64,000 bases of DNA from an uncultured Clostridium sp. (GTDB lineage Bacteria; Bacillota; Clostridia; UBA1212; UBA1255), in the NCBI GenBank assembly GCA_900543695.1, contig UQSG01000001.1, positions 1 through 64,000 on the forward strand, read 5' to 3'. Under the pieces are notes generated by a model, which was not told the origin of the DNA, did no database searches, and saw nothing but the letters and a program-made list of their open reading frames with translations. Position 1 is the stretch's first letter; every line of letters starts with the position of its first letter. Below are positions 25,976 through 35,800 of this stretch, one piece after another. The position numbers and the translations under genes are program-made.

Positions 25976-26701
25976 TTATAAAACCTTAGAAAGAAAGTCC
26001 TTCGTCCGTGCGTGCTGCGGATTTCCAAACAGCTCCTCCGGCGTGTTTTGTTCGATGATCACGCCTTCATCCATAAACAGGACGCGGTTTGCCACCTCTT
26101 TTGCAAATCCCATCTCGTGTGTTACCACAATCATCGTCATGCCTTCATCCGCCAGCTCGTGCATCAGAGACAGCACCTCGCCTACCATTTCCGGATCCAG
26201 CGCGCTCGTCGGTTCGTCAAACAGCATAACCTCCGGATTCATGGCAAGCGCCCGCACGATCGCAACACGCTGCTTCTGCCCTCCGGAAATCATGGAGGGA
26301 TACGCGTTGACCTTGTCCGCAAGCCCGATCCGTTTCAGCAGCCGGTTCGCATTTTCCGCCGCCTCTTCCTTTGTTTGCAGCTTCAGCTTTACCGGAGCAA
26401 AAGAAATATTTTCCAGAATTGTAAAATGAGGAAATAAATTAAAATGCTGAAAAACCATCCCCATGCTGCAGCGGATTTTATTAATATCCACATTTGGTGC
26501 CGTAATATCCACGCCTTTAAAAAGCACCTTTCCGCTCGTGGGCGTTTCCAGCAGGTTCAGGCAGCGCAGGAACGTGCTCTTTCCCGAGCCGGAAGGGCCT
26601 ATCACGACAACCTTTTCATTTTTTTGAATTTTCTCGCTGATACCGTTTAATACGATTTTTTTGCCGTCAAACGTCTTTACGAGATTTTCAGTTTCGATCA
26701 C
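25976..26701 (-). CDS. Polar amino acid ABC transporter ATP-binding protein (GlnQ-like)
   Basis: About 241 residues. Walker A GPSGSGKST near residue 34, Q-loop MVFQHFNLFPH, signature ISGGQKQR, Walker B VMLFDEPTSALDPEM and H-loop VVTHEMGFAKEVA are all typical of the polar amino acid (PAAT) ATPases. The start is GTG at 26701, inside the end of the permease gene (14-nt overlap), with AAAGGAG 11 nt upstream. Third gene of the operon that begins with the beta-mannosidase-like enzyme. It must energise the fused permease upstream. No substrate-binding protein gene is present in the operon. Confidence 0.93.
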   Translation of the reverse strand: MIETENLVKTFDGKKIVLNGISEKIQKNEKVVVIGPSGSGKSTFLRCLNLLETPTSGKVLFKGVDITAPNVDINKIRCSMGMVFQHFNLFPHFTILENISFAPVKLKLQTKEEAAENANRLLKRIGLADKVNAYPSMISGGQKQRVAIVRALAMNPEVMLFDEPTSALDPEMVGEVLSLMHELADEGMTMIVVTHEMGFAKEVANRVLFMDEGVIIEQNTPEELFGNPQHARTKDFLSKVL

Positions 26702-28754
26702 TTCTGTTCAATCTCCTTTCAAACCGCTTAAATACGGCAGACAATCCAAATACCAGAATCAGATAAATCAGCGCCACGAATAAAAGCGTAAAGAACGCAT
26801 CCGCCGTCCGGCTCCGAACCAATTCTCCGGCCCGTGTGAGATCGATCACTCCAAGATATCCGATTACAGAAGTTTCCTTCAGTACCGCGATAAATTCATT
26901 GCCAAGAGCCGGCAGGATATTTTTGAATGCCTGCGGCAGCACGATGCTCTTCATCGTCGTGACCTGTGACAGCCCGAGCGACCGTCCCGCCTCGGTCTGC
27001 CCCTTATCTACGGAATTGATCCCCGCGCGTATAATCTCAGAAACGTAAGCGCCAGAATTGATGCTGAAAGCAAAAATACCAATTAATACCGCTCTGTCCG
27101 AGAAAACGAATATGACGTTGTAAGTAATCAGAAGCTGCACCACGACCGGCGTGCCGCGGATTACCGTCGTATAAAATTCCGCAATAAAATTCAGAAACCG
27201 CAGCACAGGATTCCTCTTTTTTGCAAGGATCGTCTGATGGTTCCACACCTTAACGATCGCGATCAGCATTCCGATTATGACGCCGAAGCCCGTCGAGGCC
27301 ACCGCCACGAGCAGCGTATTCCCCAGACCCTCCAGAAACAGCTTGTACCGATTGTCCCGGATAAAGGTTTTATCGATCATCTCTTTAAAATATGAGACAA
27401 TTCCCTGAAAAAAGCGAACGAAGGCGTTTCCCTCCTCCTGAGGAGCTTCCCCGGCAGGCGCAGAAGCACCGGAGGCCGTGAAAATATTTTTCAAACGCAT
27501 TTTTCCGACGCCGGAAAATGCCGGGGCGTCGCTGTACAGGCCCTCCGCCGCGTCATATAAAACGGGCACGATTACGCCGTCGTCCTCATTCTGCCTGAGT
27601 TCCTCACATTTCGCAGCCAGGTCTGTTTCCTGTGTCCAAAGCGCGTCCTGCGCCTTTGCCCATTCCTCATTCCCATTCTGATCGACCAGCAGGATTCCCT
27701 GATCCAGCGCCGTTTCCTGCCAAAGCTCCGGCAGCGCGCCGCTGCGGTACGTTATTACGTTCCAGCCGATTTCTTTCAGCAATTCAAAAAAAGAATTGAT
27801 CCATTCCCGGTTCCAGGTGTATCCCGAATTCTTTGGGTTTGCAAAAAAATCGGATACGATCAGGTCCATTCCGTAACGGTATCCCTCCGTACCGAACAGC
27901 TGCCCGCTGCGCAGGGCAAACGGCACCGTAATACGATCTCCCGAGGTAATAATCTCCGCAGTATAAACGTATGGCTTCTCTGCCGTCCAGACGTTTTTTT
28001 CGGTAAAATCCTCGATTTCAATCCCGGAAACGTTCGCGCTGGCATTCCCTCCCGACAGAATATCAATTCCTTCCAGAAGAAACGAGCCCTTTTCCGCACC
28101 GTCCGGATCGTAAACAGCAATCGAAACGTCCGTTTTCACGTCTTCCTCCCGCGGATTAAACAGGTTGAGCGCAAAGGAAACCGTACCGGCCTCCGGATCC
28201 GTCTCAACATCCACCGAAACAATCGCCGGAGCGCTGCTGAATATCAGCTCAATCCGATCTGCAAGGCAGGCGCCGGATACAGACGCATCCGAAGCGCGTT
28301 CAAGCAGTACAATCGTATTTTCCCCCGTATGCAGCAGCGGCGCGATATTTTCTCCGGCCAGAGCGCCGTTTACATAGACCGCGGCAGCTCCCTGGGATGA
28401 GCCGAAATCAAGCAGGACGACTTCCGCAGGAGGATTTGCCAGAGAAATCGTTTTCCGGTACCACACGCGCGTTTTCCCCTCCGGAAGCGCCGAATAAGAA
28501 GGAAGGAGAACCGTGCCGCCGGAAGCAAGAGATTCCGGAACCGACTGAGGAATTTCTTCGTCAGACGCGTCATCCGTAAATAACTCCCATTCTCCTGCCA
28601 GTGAAACGGTCTCTCTGGTATTTCCCACAATCACGGAGGACTGGCCTCCGTCTTCTGCAGCGGAAAAGGAGCCGCAGCAAAGGGCGGCAAGACAGAGCGT
28701 TAAAATTAAAATTCTGCCCGGTAAGCGGAGCGTATTATTTCTTATGTGTTTCAT
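26688..28754 (-). CDS. Fusion: truncated GH2-like ectodomain + amino-acid ABC permease
   Basis: About 688 residues in one uninterrupted frame. Signal peptide about 1-33. Residues 38-150 form a GH2 sugar-binding-like sandwich (VSLAGEWEL, RVWYRKTISL, AAAVYVNGALAG). Residues 150-270 are an Ig-like GH2 linker (ending NVWTAEKPYVYTAEI). About 275-400 look like the first strands and helices of a GH2 barrel (INSFFELLKEIGWNVITYRS). The barrel ends before any acid/base or nucleophile Glu. From about 445 a complete GlnP/HisM-type permease follows (RYKLFLEGLGNTLLVAV; EAA loop EAGRSLGLSQVTTMKSIVLP). ATG at 28754 shares one base with the upstream stop (TGATG). The ectodomain occupies the place of a substrate-binding protein; function unknown. 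Confidence 0.8.
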   Translation of the reverse strand: MKHIRNNTLRLPGRILILTLCLAALCCGSFSAAEDGGQSSVIVGNTRETVSLAGEWELFTDDASDEEIPQSVPESLASGGTVLLPSYSALPEGKTRVWYRKTISLANPPAEVVLLDFGSSQGAAAVYVNGALAGENIAPLLHTGENTIVLLERASDASVSGACLADRIELIFSSAPAIVSVDVETDPEAGTVSFALNLFNPREEDVKTDVSIAVYDPDGAEKGSFLLEGIDILSGGNASANVSGIEIEDFTEKNVWTAEKPYVYTAEIITSGDRITVPFALRSGQLFGTEGYRYGMDLIVSDFFANPKNSGYTWNREWINSFFELLKEIGWNVITYRSGALPELWQETALDQGILLVDQNGNEEWAKAQDALWTQETDLAAKCEELRQNEDDGVIVPVLYDAAEGLYSDAPAFSGVGKMRLKNIFTASGASAPAGEAPQEEGNAFVRFFQGIVSYFKEMIDKTFIRDNRYKLFLEGLGNTLLVAVASTGFGVIIGMLIAIVKVWNHQTILAKKRNPVLRFLNFIAEFYTTVIRGTPVVVQLLITYNVIFVFSDRAVLIGIFAFSINSGAYVSEIIRAGINSVDKGQTEAGRSLGLSQVTTMKSIVLPQAFKNILPALGNEFIAVLKETSVIGYLGVIDLTRAGELVRSRTADAFFTLLFVALIYLILVFGLSAVFKRFERRLNRSDRN

Positions 28755-31093
28755 CAAAAGCCCTCGAATTCGTCAAAGCCGCATTTCTCCAGCGCTTTCA
28801 GGTAAGCGTCGTAGTCGATATCTATAATGTTCGTAAAATAATGGTTGCGATGCGTGCCGCCATCCTTCTGCCATTCGATCAGGTAAAAGTTCTTCTCCCC
28901 GTCTTTCAGCTTCAGCTCTCCGATCCGCGTAGACGCGTCAGCCGGAAGCAGCGCTTCCCCTTCCAGCACAAGCCTTCCGTCCTCCGTAATGTTTTTCACG
29001 GTAAAAGAAACCTCGGCGTCCGCTGTCGTATCGTTCACGCCGTACAGCGGCAGGAAGCCGTTCTCCGGCTCCCGGAACATCAGGCATACGGGATTCTGAG
29101 ACCGTTTAATAAAATGGTACGCAAGCTTCTTTGTGAAATAATAGTCTACAATCGCATCCGAAATCTGCGGCCAGCCGTCCAAAAGGTTCCACCAGATAAT
29201 GCCGGTCCGCCTCCATTTGGACGCCCGGAAGCGTTCAATGAAGAATTTCTTTGCCTCCGCCTGCGAAATCTGACTTTGTTTTGCAAAGTTTTCCAGATCC
29301 TGCGCCTCCGTTTTGCCGAACAGCGTCTTCACCTGATTTGCCATCAGCCGGATCCTGTAAGAATATGCCACGTCCGGAAGCAGCTCCATGCAGGCCGCAT
29401 GCACCTGCCATTCGTCCCTGGAAAGGCCGTTTTCTTTAAAGCAAGGCCAAAGCTCTTCCTTGGAAAGGAATTTTTTCAGAGATTCCGGAGACGGACAGCC
29501 ATGATACCCCGTTTCACTTGCAAAATGGCAGACCGTCGTATTATAGTAAGGCCCCTTGAAATAATCGCGCGGGCCCCACAGATGATCCTCGGACGTCGGT
29601 TTTCCGCCGACATAAGATTCTTCGGTAATATAGGGAGAGCTCGGGAGGTATGGGCGGGTAAAGTCATACGCCTCGCAGGCTCTTGCCAGCACTTCGCGCG
29701 TTACGATATTTTTATCGGGATTTCTGCGGATGCCGCCCCAGTCCTGATACGCGTAGTCGCCCTCGTTGTCTCCGGCCCACAGCACAAGGGACGCATGGTT
29801 GCGCAAGCGCTTGATAATATGCTTCGCTTCGGTCTCCAGCATTTCGAAAAACCTGCGTTCCTGCGGATATACGGCGCAGCCCATGGCAAAATCCTGCCAC
29901 ACCATGATCCCGTGCCGGTCACAGAAATCAAAGAAGAAATCATCCTCATAAACATTGCCGCCCCAGCAGCGCGTGATATTGCAGCCCAGGTCGTCCAGCA
30001 GCTCAAGCGCTTTCGGAAGCCTGTTAATATCATTGGAATGAAACGCGTCTACCGGAACCCAGTTCGATCCCATGGCAAATACTTTCTTGCCGTTGATCTT
30101 AAAGCAGAACTCGCCGTGCCCTTCCTCGTCCGTGACGTTTGTCCGATCGAGCTCTACGGTCCGTACGCCGAAATTCACCGTATAGGTATCGCACAGCTCG
30201 TCTTTATAATATAAGTTCACTTTCGTCTCATAAAGATTTGGTTCTCCTGCGTTTTTCGGCCACCAATATTTGCAGTTCTGGATCCAGAAGCGGAAATGGC
30301 CCTCTGTGTGCCAAAGCCTCTTTTTGAAGTAAAACCGGCTGTCTCCGCAGATTCCCTCCACTTCCAGGGAATACTCTTTCAAGAGGTCTCTTGAGACGTC
30401 CACGTGGAAAAAAATGGATGCGGCGGCAGAACGTCCCGCAGGATCGATACCGGTCGTGTACAGAAACGCATCGTCGATGCGGTCGGCCTTCCTGCGCAGA
30501 ATGGAAACAGGCTTCCAGATCCCGCATGATACGATCCGGGGCATGATATCCCATCCGAACATATGCGGCGCCTTGCGGAGATAAAGCGAATCATACGCAT
30601 ACTCCTGCGCATTGCTCGACGGCGGCAGGCGGAACTCCCGTGCCGCAATGGAAGCCGGCCAGATATGGACCACCAGCTCGTTTCTGCCGTTCTTCAAATC
30701 GGGAAGCCCGATTTCGTAAGAAAGATACATGTTGTCGGTGTGGCGCACCAAAGCGCCGTTCACGTAGATGTCCGCAATGGTGTCGATTCCTTCAAATTTT
30801 ATGTACTCCGTGCCGTCCGGATCACTGAGCTCAAATTCGTTGTAATACCATACATGCCGATTTTCAAGGTCCTGCATCGCCAGGGGATTAAGGCCGAAAA
30901 ACGGATCCCCGATGACATTGGCATGATAAAGGTCAAGCTCAAAATTTCCGGGAACGCTCGCAGGAATCTCAGGCAGCTTTTTTTCTTTCAGCGAAGCAAT
31001 GTCCCGAATCTGATCCGCATATTCCCGGCAGATATAATTTTCCTCGTAAGCGATCCGCCAGCCGCTTCCGAGCTTCAAAATGGTTTTGTCCAT
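28754..31093 (-). CDS. GH2 beta-mannosidase-like glycosidase
   Basis: About 779 residues, no signal peptide, so cytoplasmic. N-terminal jelly roll (about 1-180) with IADIYVNGALV, an Ig-like domain, then a TIM barrel. The general acid/base is Glu444 in LWAGDNEGDY and the nucleophile Glu527 in FASETGYHG. The Trp-rich, GNCK-type start and N-x-T-R-C-W-G-G-N-V-Y segment are characteristic of beta-mannosidases rather than beta-galactosidases. AAGGAG precedes the ATG. It is first in an operon with the fused permease and GlnQ-like ATPase and overlaps the next gene by one base. It probably cleaves exo-beta-mannosides, perhaps brought in by another importer. Confidence 0.85.
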   Translation of the reverse strand: MDKTILKLGSGWRIAYEENYICREYADQIRDIASLKEKKLPEIPASVPGNFELDLYHANVIGDPFFGLNPLAMQDLENRHVWYYNEFELSDPDGTEYIKFEGIDTIADIYVNGALVRHTDNMYLSYEIGLPDLKNGRNELVVHIWPASIAAREFRLPPSSNAQEYAYDSLYLRKAPHMFGWDIMPRIVSCGIWKPVSILRRKADRIDDAFLYTTGIDPAGRSAAASIFFHVDVSRDLLKEYSLEVEGICGDSRFYFKKRLWHTEGHFRFWIQNCKYWWPKNAGEPNLYETKVNLYYKDELCDTYTVNFGVRTVELDRTNVTDEEGHGEFCFKINGKKVFAMGSNWVPVDAFHSNDINRLPKALELLDDLGCNITRCWGGNVYEDDFFFDFCDRHGIMVWQDFAMGCAVYPQERRFFEMLETEAKHIIKRLRNHASLVLWAGDNEGDYAYQDWGGIRRNPDKNIVTREVLARACEAYDFTRPYLPSSPYITEESYVGGKPTSEDHLWGPRDYFKGPYYNTTVCHFASETGYHGCPSPESLKKFLSKEELWPCFKENGLSRDEWQVHAACMELLPDVAYSYRIRLMANQVKTLFGKTEAQDLENFAKQSQISQAEAKKFFIERFRASKWRRTGIIWWNLLDGWPQISDAIVDYYFTKKLAYHFIKRSQNPVCLMFREPENGFLPLYGVNDTTADAEVSFTVKNITEDGRLVLEGEALLPADASTRIGELKLKDGEKNFYLIEWQKDGGTHRNHYFTNIIDIDYDAYLKALEKCGFDEFEGF

Positions 31094-31139
31094 AAATACA
31101 CTCCTTAATTTTCATCATAATTCAAATACATACTGTGAA

Positions 31140-31168
31140 ATTATATATGAATCACTTTTTAAATACAA
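31140..31168 (-). promoter_or_regulatory. Promoter of the beta-mannosidase-permease operon
   Basis: TTGTAT (31163-31168), 17 bp, TATAAT (31140-31145), 46 nt before the ATG at 31093. The -35 lies inside the 3' end of the PHP phosphoesterase gene. Confidence 0.65.
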
Positions 31169-31853
31169 TATCCTTTTCCGGTATAAAAAGCGGGATTCCC
31201 AGATTATCCAAAAAATCGCACATTTGCTTTACGCGCTCCTTCCGGTATTCGCCGCGTCTGTGGCTGTCAAATCCTACGCTGAGGCAAACGCCTGCGTTTT
31301 TCACAAGCTTCTGCTGCTCCCTGCTGTTCAGAAAGGTCTGAACGTACGGATGCTCCCTGTAGCCGTGAACAGAATCGTAGTTGACGTTCATCTCCCAGAA
31401 AATTCCGTTTTCCGCCAGCCCGGCAAAATATGCTTCCGGATCTGATCCCTTGCGTTCCAGATAAGAAAACAGATCCGTATGTGCGATCCCCGTAGGACAG
31501 CCGCAGCGCTTGGAAAACGATATAATATTTTCCCCGCCGACACAGCTGTCCGGCCGGTCGATATGTTCTACAAGGCAATAGTCGAAATAGGAAATATCCT
31601 CTTCCGGCGCAAGGCAAAGACCGTTTACCGTGGCGATTTCAATTCCTCTGAAAAGGCGGATTTTTCCGCTGTATTTCTGCTGAAGCTCTGTCAGGAGGCT
31701 GAAGTAGCGGCGTTTTTTATCGCCGATTCCATAATTGTGATCCGATATGCCGAACACGTCGATTCCGGATTCAATGGCTTTCAAAATCAAAAGCTCCGGA
31801 TCATCTGCGCCGCAGGCAGAAAAATACGTATGTGAATGCAGATCCTGTGTCAT
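31152..31853 (-). CDS. PHP-domain metal-dependent phosphoesterase
   Basis: About 233 residues. LHSHTYFS at the N-terminus, DHNYG near residue 38, Glu in RGIEIATV, HTDLF near 122 and a C-terminal SVGFDSHR give the conserved His/Asp/Glu metal ligands of the polymerase-and-histidinol-phosphatase superfamily. Small members act as histidinol-phosphate or other phosphatases. No his genes are nearby, so the substrate is unknown. GGGAG lies 7 nt before the ATG. It starts 14 nt after ftsY, so it is probably co-transcribed with smc-ftsY. Confidence 0.82.
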   Translation of the reverse strand: MTQDLHSHTYFSACGADDPELLILKAIESGIDVFGISDHNYGIGDKKRRYFSLLTELQQKYSGKIRLFRGIEIATVNGLCLAPEEDISYFDYCLVEHIDRPDSCVGGENIISFSKRCGCPTGIAHTDLFSYLERKGSDPEAYFAGLAENGIFWEMNVNYDSVHGYREHPYVQTFLNSREQQKLVKNAGVCLSVGFDSHRRGEYRKERVKQMCDFLDNLGIPLFIPEKDIVFKK

Positions 31854-31867
31854 AGGCTTTCTCCCGC

Positions 31868-32776
31868 TTATTCAAACAGCGCTCTTACATAGTCCTCCGG
31901 CGAAAAGGGCTGCATATCCCCGATGCCTTCTCCTACGCCGACCAGGCGGACCGGAATGCTCAGCTCGTTGCAAATGGAGACGATAATGCCGCCTTTAGAG
32001 GAACCGTCCAGCTTTGTAAGAACGATTCCGGTCAGCTCCGCCACCTCGGAAAATGCCTTAGCCTGATTTACCGCGTTCTGTCCCGTCGTGGCGTCCAGCA
32101 CGAGAAATGTTTCACGCCGAACGTCCGGCAGCTCTCTGGCCACGACACGCGCCATCTTCGCAAGCTCATCCATAAGATTTTTCTTGTTATGGAGCCGTCC
32201 CGCCGTATCGCAGATCAAAACGTCGGCTTCTCTGGCCTTCGCGGCTCTGCAGGCGTCAAACAGCACTGCCGCGGGATCCGCGCCCTCTGCCTGCCGGATC
32301 AGCTCCGCCCCGGAGCGTTCTGCCCAGACGGCAAGCTGATCGCCCGCCGCCGCACGAAACGTATCGCCGGCCGCAAGAAGCACCTTTTTCCCCGCGTTCC
32401 TGTACAGATGGGCAATTTTACCGATGGACGTCGTTTTCCCGACGCCATTTACGCCGATCACCGTAATAACTGCAGGCACGTCGTCCAAATCAAGGCCGCG
32501 CGCTCCGATATCGAGCAGCCCTGCAATAATCTCCTGCAGCTCGGAACGGATCTGCGAGGCCTCCGTCAGCTTCTTCGTCTTTACGGATTCCCGCAGCTTT
32601 TTCAGGATTTCCTCCGTCGTCTGCACGCCGAAGTCGGACGAGATCAGCACATCCTCCAATTCCTCAAAAAGCGCTTCATCAATTTTGCCAAACCCCGCGA
32701 GAATCGTATCAACCGTTCCCAGAAAGCTCTCCTTTGTTTTCTTCAGCCCGCTTTTCAGCTTATCGAAAAATCCCAT
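31868..32776 (-). CDS. ftsY: Signal recognition particle receptor FtsY
   Basis: About 302 residues: a short N region and the complete NG GTPase. Motifs are GVNGVGKTTSIGKIA (P-loop, near residue 103), DTAGRLHNK, TKLDGSSKGG and LVGVGEGIGDMQPF. The long acidic A domain of proteobacterial FtsY is missing, as usual in Gram-positives. I chose the ATG at 32776 because AAAGGAG is 9 nt upstream; the ATG at 32785 abuts the Shine-Dalgarno. It docks SRP-ribosome complexes at the membrane for co-translational secretion. It follows smc by 27 nt, the standard Bacillota order without rnc in the window. Confidence 0.96.
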   Translation of the reverse strand: MGFFDKLKSGLKKTKESFLGTVDTILAGFGKIDEALFEELEDVLISSDFGVQTTEEILKKLRESVKTKKLTEASQIRSELQEIIAGLLDIGARGLDLDDVPAVITVIGVNGVGKTTSIGKIAHLYRNAGKKVLLAAGDTFRAAAGDQLAVWAERSGAELIRQAEGADPAAVLFDACRAAKAREADVLICDTAGRLHNKKNLMDELAKMARVVARELPDVRRETFLVLDATTGQNAVNQAKAFSEVAELTGIVLTKLDGSSKGGIIVSICNELSIPVRLVGVGEGIGDMQPFSPEDYVRALFE

Positions 32777-32803
32777 GGCCGGCATCTCCTTTCCCTGTTC
32801 TCC

Positions 32804-35800
32804 TTATGAATCCATTTTCAGCGATATTACTTTCGAAATTCCCTTTTCCTCCATCGTTACGCCGTAAAGGGAGCCGGCGTTTTCCATCGTGCCTTTCCGA
32901 TGGGTAATCAGAATAAACTGCGTGCCTCCGTCGATTTGACGCAAATAATCCGAAAGCCTGTATACGTTGGCATCATCTAACGCCGCTTCGATTTCGTCCA
33001 AAAGGCAGAACGGAGAGGGATGCATTTTCAAAATTCCAAACAGCAGTGCGATTGCGGTCAGCGCGCGCTCTCCGCCGGAAAGCAGCAGCATATTCTGGAG
33101 CTTTTTCCCGGGAGGCTGCGCCTGGATTTCGATGCCGCATTCCAGGATATCCTGCGTTTCATCCAGAACAATATCTGCCTTCCCGCCGCCGAACAGCTGC
33201 CGAAAAACCTCCTTGAAATTATCACGGATCAGGCGGAATTGCTCCGAGAACTGGCGGCGCATCACAGCGTTCAGATCTGATATCACTTTTTGGAGCTTTG
33301 CTTTTGCTTCGCTGAGGTCTCCCATCTGGGCGGAAAGAAACGTATGGCGCTCTTTTGTGCTTTCGTATTCCTCCACGGCATTGACGTTTACCGCGCCGAG
33401 CGCCTTTATGCTGGCTTTCAGCTCTTTAATGCGGCGGGAGGCTTCCGTATAATTTTCCGTACGTTTTCCTCCCGTCAGCTCCTTTGCCGAGGAATACGCC
33501 AGCTCGTATTCTTCCCACAATCTGTTTTTATTTGCGTTGATCTCGCTTTCTTCCCGTACCTTTTTGATTTCCGCCTGATTCAGACGCTCCGTGCAGCGCG
33601 CAATCTGCTCGCTGGTTTCCGTAATTCTGCCGAGCATTCCGCCAAGCTCCGCGTCAATTTCCCGTTTCATTTCTTCGTAATTTCTCTGCGTTTCGGCTTC
33701 CGCCTGCCGTTCATCGGAAATGCCGGCGATGGAAATTTCATTCTCTGTATTGCTGTTTTCAAGCTGGCGGACCGCTGCTTCGCAGTCCCGGATCTGTAGG
33801 CTGCAATATTCGATTTGTTCCTTCCCCTCAGAGAGGGAACGCTCGTATCGTTTTCGATCCTCCTCTGCCTTTTGGAGTCGGGCGCGGAGATCGGCTTCCT
33901 TGACTCTCCGCTCCATCAAATTCTGGTTTTTTGCTTCCAGGAGCCGTTCTGCTTCTTCTCTGCGAAGGTCCGCCAGACGCAGCCGTTCCTCCGCCCTGGA
34001 CTGCTCCCCCGCGAGCCGCTCCTGTGCTTCTTCCGCCGATTCAATTGCGCGCCGCGCATCCAGCATATTGCTGATCTGGAGCTTCAGCTCCGCTACAAGC
34101 CGTTGCCGGCGCGCCGTTTCGCCGGCCTGTCGGTCCCGCATTGCCGTGCATTTTGCCGTCCACTGAGAAAGCGAAACCTCCAGGGCACGCATTTCCTTCA
34201 TGAGCGCATCGCGTTCTTTTTCGATTCCCTGCGCAGACGTCTGATAGGAATCGAGCGTTTTGCGGATTTGTATGAGCAAAGCGCTATTATCCGCCACGGC
34301 TTTCTCCAGCTCGGGTATTTCTCTCGTTCTGGAAAGCGTTCCGGCGGAGGCGCGTCCTTTTTCTGTGCTGCCGCCTGTAATCGCTCCCGAGGTCCGCAGG
34401 ATATCTCCGTCCAGCGTAACGCACATGACGGCGTAGCGTGTTCTGCCCGCAAAGAGCAGCGCATGATCCAGCCGGTCGAATACGGCGGTGCGTCCAAGCA
34501 GGCTTTCGACCGCTTTTTTATATTTTCCCTCAAATTGCACAAGCCCGGAGGCCGTGCCCAGGAAGCCTTCCGCCCGTTCCAGCATACGAACCGTTTCCGG
34601 ATCGAGCGGCCGGCCGTTTACCGCAGTCAGCGGCAGAAACGTCGCTCTGCCGTATCTCCCCTTTTTCAGATATTCGATCGCCTTTTTGGCGTCCTCCTCC
34701 GTCTCGGTTACAATATTTTGGTATGCCTGACCAAGCGCCGTTTCAATTGCGGTTTCATATTCTGCCGGGACGCGCAGAATCTGCGCTACGGCGCCGCAAA
34801 TGCCCCGTCCAAAGTCCGGATTCGATTTGCACAGTGACAAAACCTTCTTAACGCTGTAGGCGTATCCCTCGTAATCTGCCTCCATTTCCCGGATCGCTTT
34901 AAGGCGCGCCGTATCTCCCTGAAGACGCGCCGACAGGACAGCGGCACGCTCCGATTCTTTTTTTTCTCCGCTTTTTGCCGTCTCCAGCGCTTCTGTTTTA
35001 TTTTTATAAAGCTGTTTGGCGTCCTCAAGGGACTCCTCTGTTTTCTGCCGGTTTTCCTCCGCCGCTTCGATTTCCTCCGCCGCAATGGCAGTGCTGGAAT
35101 CCAGAACGGCCAATTCTTCATCAATGGCGTTTTTTCTGTCGGTAATCATTTCGATTTGCTTCTGATACGATTCGGCGGCGCTGCGCGCGTTTCCCTGCTG
35201 CAGCTTGATTTCCAGAATCGCCTCTGATGCAGCGGAAACCTCTTTTCGGATTTCTTCGGAGGCCTTGAAATCGGCGCGATATTCCTCCTGCAGCGCTTCC
35301 GTCTCTGCAAGCTCTGCCTCCAGCGTTTTCTGCGCCTCCGAACGTTCCCGCTCCGTTTCCTCGATGCGAAGCTCATACGCTCCGTTCTTCTGCTTCTGCT
35401 GCTCCTGCTCTGCGGCCAGTCTGTTTTTATTCTCCTCGGCGCTTTTAATCTTTTCCCGATTGATTTCGATTTCGCTTTTCAGACGCTCGATCTTTTTTTC
35501 CAGCGCATACGATTTTTCTTTGCTGGCGTTGATCAGGCCGGAAAGCAGTCCTGCTTTTTCCGTTTTTTCCGAATTTTCGCGCCGGATGCGTTCCAATGAT
35601 TTTTCGGCTTCGGTTCTGTCCTGCGTTAAAATTTCAATGTCATTGATGATTTTTTTCAGGCGCTCTTCCGCAAAATCAATTCCGTCCACGAGCACGCCGA
35701 CCTCAATGCCGCGCAGCTCATATTTATAATCCAGATATTTTTTCGCCGTTTCAGCCTGCTTTTCCAAGGGCTTCAGCTGCTGCGCAAGCTCGGAAACGAT

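Noticed and set aside
28601..30214. 537-residue open frame on the plus strand
   Set aside because: Antisense to the beta-mannosidase-like gene, whose catalytic motifs are intact. No motif or start signal of its own.
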